A DNA stretch of 5,647 nt from JBCDCU01 sp039180865 (GTDB lineage: Bacteria; Pseudomonadota; Alphaproteobacteria; Rhizobiales; JACESI01). The position numbers were made by a program, and so were the translations under genes. Below the pieces are notes generated by a model that was not told the DNA's origin, did no database searches, and saw only the letters and a program-made list of their open reading frames with translations. The stretch covers positions 1 to 5,647 of the forward strand of contig JBCDCZ010000299.1 of assembly GCA_039180865.1 (NCBI GenBank), given 5' to 3'. Positions 5,260-5,647 of the stretch are shown piece after piece (the stretch's first letter is position 1; each line of letters starts with the position of its first letter).

Positions 5260-5647
5260 ATGAAGACGGTCCCCGTTCTTCGCCTCGCGGCACCCTTAGC
5301 CTTGCTCTCGCTCGCACCCCTTCCCGCGCAAGCGCTCAGCCTTGACCGGCAATACATCCTCGACTGGAACATCTACTGCAAGGATGACCGCTACTGCATT
5401 GCCGCGACCAATGGCACGTCGGCAAACGGCGACAAAATGCGTTTCAAGCTCGAGCGCAGCGACCGGCCCGGCGGCATCATCTTTGTGACAACCGCTCCGG
5501 ACGGCAATTCACTTGCGGTCGGCATGAAGGTTCGCATCGCCGTTGATGGCCAGGAGCGCGCCTTTTCCGGCGAGATCAAGCGCGTTTATGAAAACAACGA
5601 AATGGCTTTCCGGGAAAAGACTGAAAGCGGTCTGCTCGGGATATTGA
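5260..5647 (+). CDS. Secreted periplasmic protein of unknown function (3' end missing; faintly IalB-like)
   Basis: The first 129 residues are in the window and the frame is still open at the edge. GAGGAG (5246-5251) lies 8 nt before the ATG. A clear Sec signal peptide is present: Lys2 and Arg8, a hydrophobic stretch of Leu and Ala (9-21), and a cleavage site after AQA at 23-25. The mature part begins LSLDRQ and soon has two cysteines, Cys40 and Cys46 (WNIYCKDDRYC), likely a periplasmic disulfide. The rest alternates hydrophobic and charged residues, as in a beta-sandwich. A Trp-x-x-x-Cys start followed by a second cysteine recalls the invasion-associated locus B (IalB) family common in Hyphomicrobiales, but similarity by eye is weak and the C-terminal half is not available. 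I do not assign a function. It has its own promoter-like sequence and a 107-bp gap from the VanZ-family gene. Confidence 0.8.
   Translation, partial: MKTVPVLRLAAPLALLSLAPLPAQALSLDRQYILDWNIYCKDDRYCIAATNGTSANGDKMRFKLERSDRPGGIIFVTTAPDGNSLAVGMKVRIAVDGQERAFSGEIKRVYENNEMAFREKTESGLLGIL

Overview
The window looks like chromosomal DNA from an alphaproteobacterium, most likely of the Hyphomicrobiales/Rhizobiales type. This rests on moderately high GC, the close-packed gene style, a VanZ-like membrane protein, a small secreted protein with a faint resemblance to IalB, and a perfect TTAA-N7-TTAA (CtrA-type) box. No taxonomic marker gene is present, so this is inference. There are eight protein-coding genes, two of them cut by the window edges. 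I see no RNA genes, mobile elements, CRISPR arrays or broken genes.

Left block, + strand (1-2109): the 3' part of an APH-fold phosphotransferase of the type that accompanies acyl-CoA dehydrogenases. A classical short-chain dehydrogenase/reductase (SDR) overlaps it by 8 bp, and a small DUF1428 protein follows. The three look like one transcription unit. It converges, with only 10 bp between stop codons, on a two-gene - strand unit (3710-2120) encoding a second SDR followed by a crotonase-fold enoyl-CoA hydratase. Kinase, hydratase and two dehydrogenases together suggest acyl-CoA catabolism, perhaps a route for 4-hydroxyacyl-CoA like the bacterial Lva pathway or mammalian ACAD10/11. The CoA ligase and acyl-CoA dehydrogenase that this would need are not in the window.

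Middle (3711-4638): a 142-bp divergent promoter region separates the SDR/hydratase unit from an aspartate-dehydrogenase-like gene on the + strand. The two predicted promoters lie face to face, each -10 covering the other's -35. The dehydrogenase-like protein has the family's Rossmann motif and C-terminal signature, but alanine stands where the family normally has its catalytic histidine.

Right block (4639-5647): a four-helix VanZ-family membrane protein has no Shine-Dalgarno sequence. It is preceded by the CtrA-type box and a near-palindrome that touches its ATG. It is followed by a secreted protein with a clear signal peptide and two close cysteines, which runs off the right edge. This block seems unrelated to the metabolic genes.

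I did not find a clearly new system. The points most worth a second look are the histidine-less aspartate-dehydrogenase homologue, the possible 4-hydroxyacyl-CoA pathway, and the CtrA-type, possibly leaderless, start of the VanZ gene.
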